A stretch of 33,002 bases of DNA from Paracoccaceae bacterium (lineage in GTDB: Bacteria; Pseudomonadota; Alphaproteobacteria; Rhodobacterales; Rhodobacteraceae): the NCBI GenBank assembly GCA_002709405.1, contig PAQV01000091.1:1-33002 (forward strand), read 5' to 3'. Position numbers and translations under genes: made by a program. How positions within the stretch are numbered: position 1 is the stretch's first letter; every line of letters begins with the position of its first letter. Shown here piece after piece: positions 32,703 to 33,002 of the stretch. Below the pieces are notes generated by a model. It was not told where the DNA came from. It ran no database searches and worked only from the letters and a program-made list of their open reading frames with translations.

Positions 32703-33002
32703 TTACGTTTTGTTGTTGGTATTGGCCCTGAGGGATTGGGTTTGTTCGGGGTTGGGTTTTCCGTTTGTGAGGGCGACGCCGAAGAGGGTTCTGGCCTGGG
32801 TTTCGGTGTATCGGCCGAGGCGGACGTCTTCGGCGACGCTGTCGGGATCCCGGGTCATGGGGTCTCCGTAGCCGCCGCCGCCGGGGGTGGCCACGCGGAC
32901 GCGGTCTCCGGCGGCCAGGGGGATGTCCTGGGCCTTTGACAGGTGTTCGGGCACGGTCTCGGCGCCCCCTCGCGTCACGGTGACCCGGTTCTTCTGCCCG
33001 TC
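32703..33002 (-). CDS. Hydantoinase B / oxoprolinase family protein, C-terminal fragment
   Basis: Only the last 99 codons lie in the window; the gene continues beyond base 33002. The signature VRVATPGGGGYGDPMTRDP near the end is the conserved glycine-rich tail of the HyuB (N-methylhydantoinase B / 5-oxoprolinase / acetophenone carboxylase beta) family, followed by the usual VAEDVRLGRYTETQARTLFGV. These proteins pair with HyuA in ATP-dependent opening of hydantoins or lactams, or carboxylation of ketones; the exact substrate varies widely. The TAXI-TRAP genes lie downstream on the same strand, 182 bases away, so transport and degradation of one compound may be linked. Confidence 0.88.
   Translation of the reverse strand, partial: DGQKNRVTVTRGGAETVPEHLSKAQDIPLAAGDRVRVATPGGGGYGDPMTRDPDSVAEDVRLGRYTETQARTLFGVALTNGKPNPEQTQSLRANTNNKT

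Overview
The window looks like a chromosomal segment of an alphaproteobacterium, most likely a Rhodobacterales (roseobacter-type) organism. I infer this from the mix of gene families (TAXI-type TRAP transporter, tripartite tricarboxylate transporter, STAS-CheY-CheA-CheW-CheR chemotaxis operon, pentonate-type IlvD/Edd dehydratase) and from the strongly GC-rich coding style of the right three quarters. No taxonomic marker gene is present, so this is an inference.

Layout. (1) Bases 1-902 hold an IS5-family insertion sequence whose transposase is split between two frames at an A/G run. (2) Bases 1109-5997 are a tightly packed leftward chemotaxis operon: STAS protein, CheY, CheA, CheW, CheR, second CheY, unknown 104-residue protein. 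Starts and stops overlap, and a strong stem-loop lies in the leader just before the first ribosome binding site. cheD is transcribed away from it (6917-7456), followed by a possible 24-residue membrane peptide. No receptor and no cheB are present. This part is visibly AT-richer than the rest (for example 24 G/C in the 60 bases from 2581, against 42 in the 60 bases from 13081). (3) Bases 7563-8924 hold no recognisable gene. (4) Bases 8925-18383 form a divergent sugar-acid module. Leftward are a pentonate-type dehydratase, a DapA-family dehydratase, a 2-oxoglutarate semialdehyde dehydrogenase and an RraA/HMG-aldolase-like protein. Rightward are a tripartite tricarboxylate transporter (binding protein, TctB, TctA) and a LacI-family, gluconate-type repressor. 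Two near-identical palindromes exactly 110 bp apart lie between the two arms and are the obvious candidate operators. (5) Bases 18450-21941, leftward, encode an MFS transporter, a short-chain dehydrogenase and an ACAD10/11-like acyl-CoA dehydrogenase. (6) Bases 22148-27025 are a cyoABCD-SURF1 operon for a bo3-type ubiquinol oxidase, without cyoE. (7) Bases 27180-29675 encode a CPA1 Na+/H+ antiporter fused to a C-terminal cyclic-nucleotide-binding-like domain. (8) Bases 29716-33002, leftward, encode a TAXI-TRAP transporter (binding protein, fused permease) and, cut by the window edge, the C-terminus of a hydantoinase B/oxoprolinase-type protein, separated by a perfect 22-bp palindrome.

How the genes work together. 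The sugar-acid module reads as uptake of an acid sugar, two dehydrations to 2-oxoglutarate semialdehyde and oxidation to 2-oxoglutarate, with the RraA-like protein as a possible side branch. The cyo operon reduces oxygen with ubiquinol. The chemotaxis operon supplies a signalling core that must borrow receptors encoded elsewhere. No tRNA, rRNA or CRISPR array was seen.
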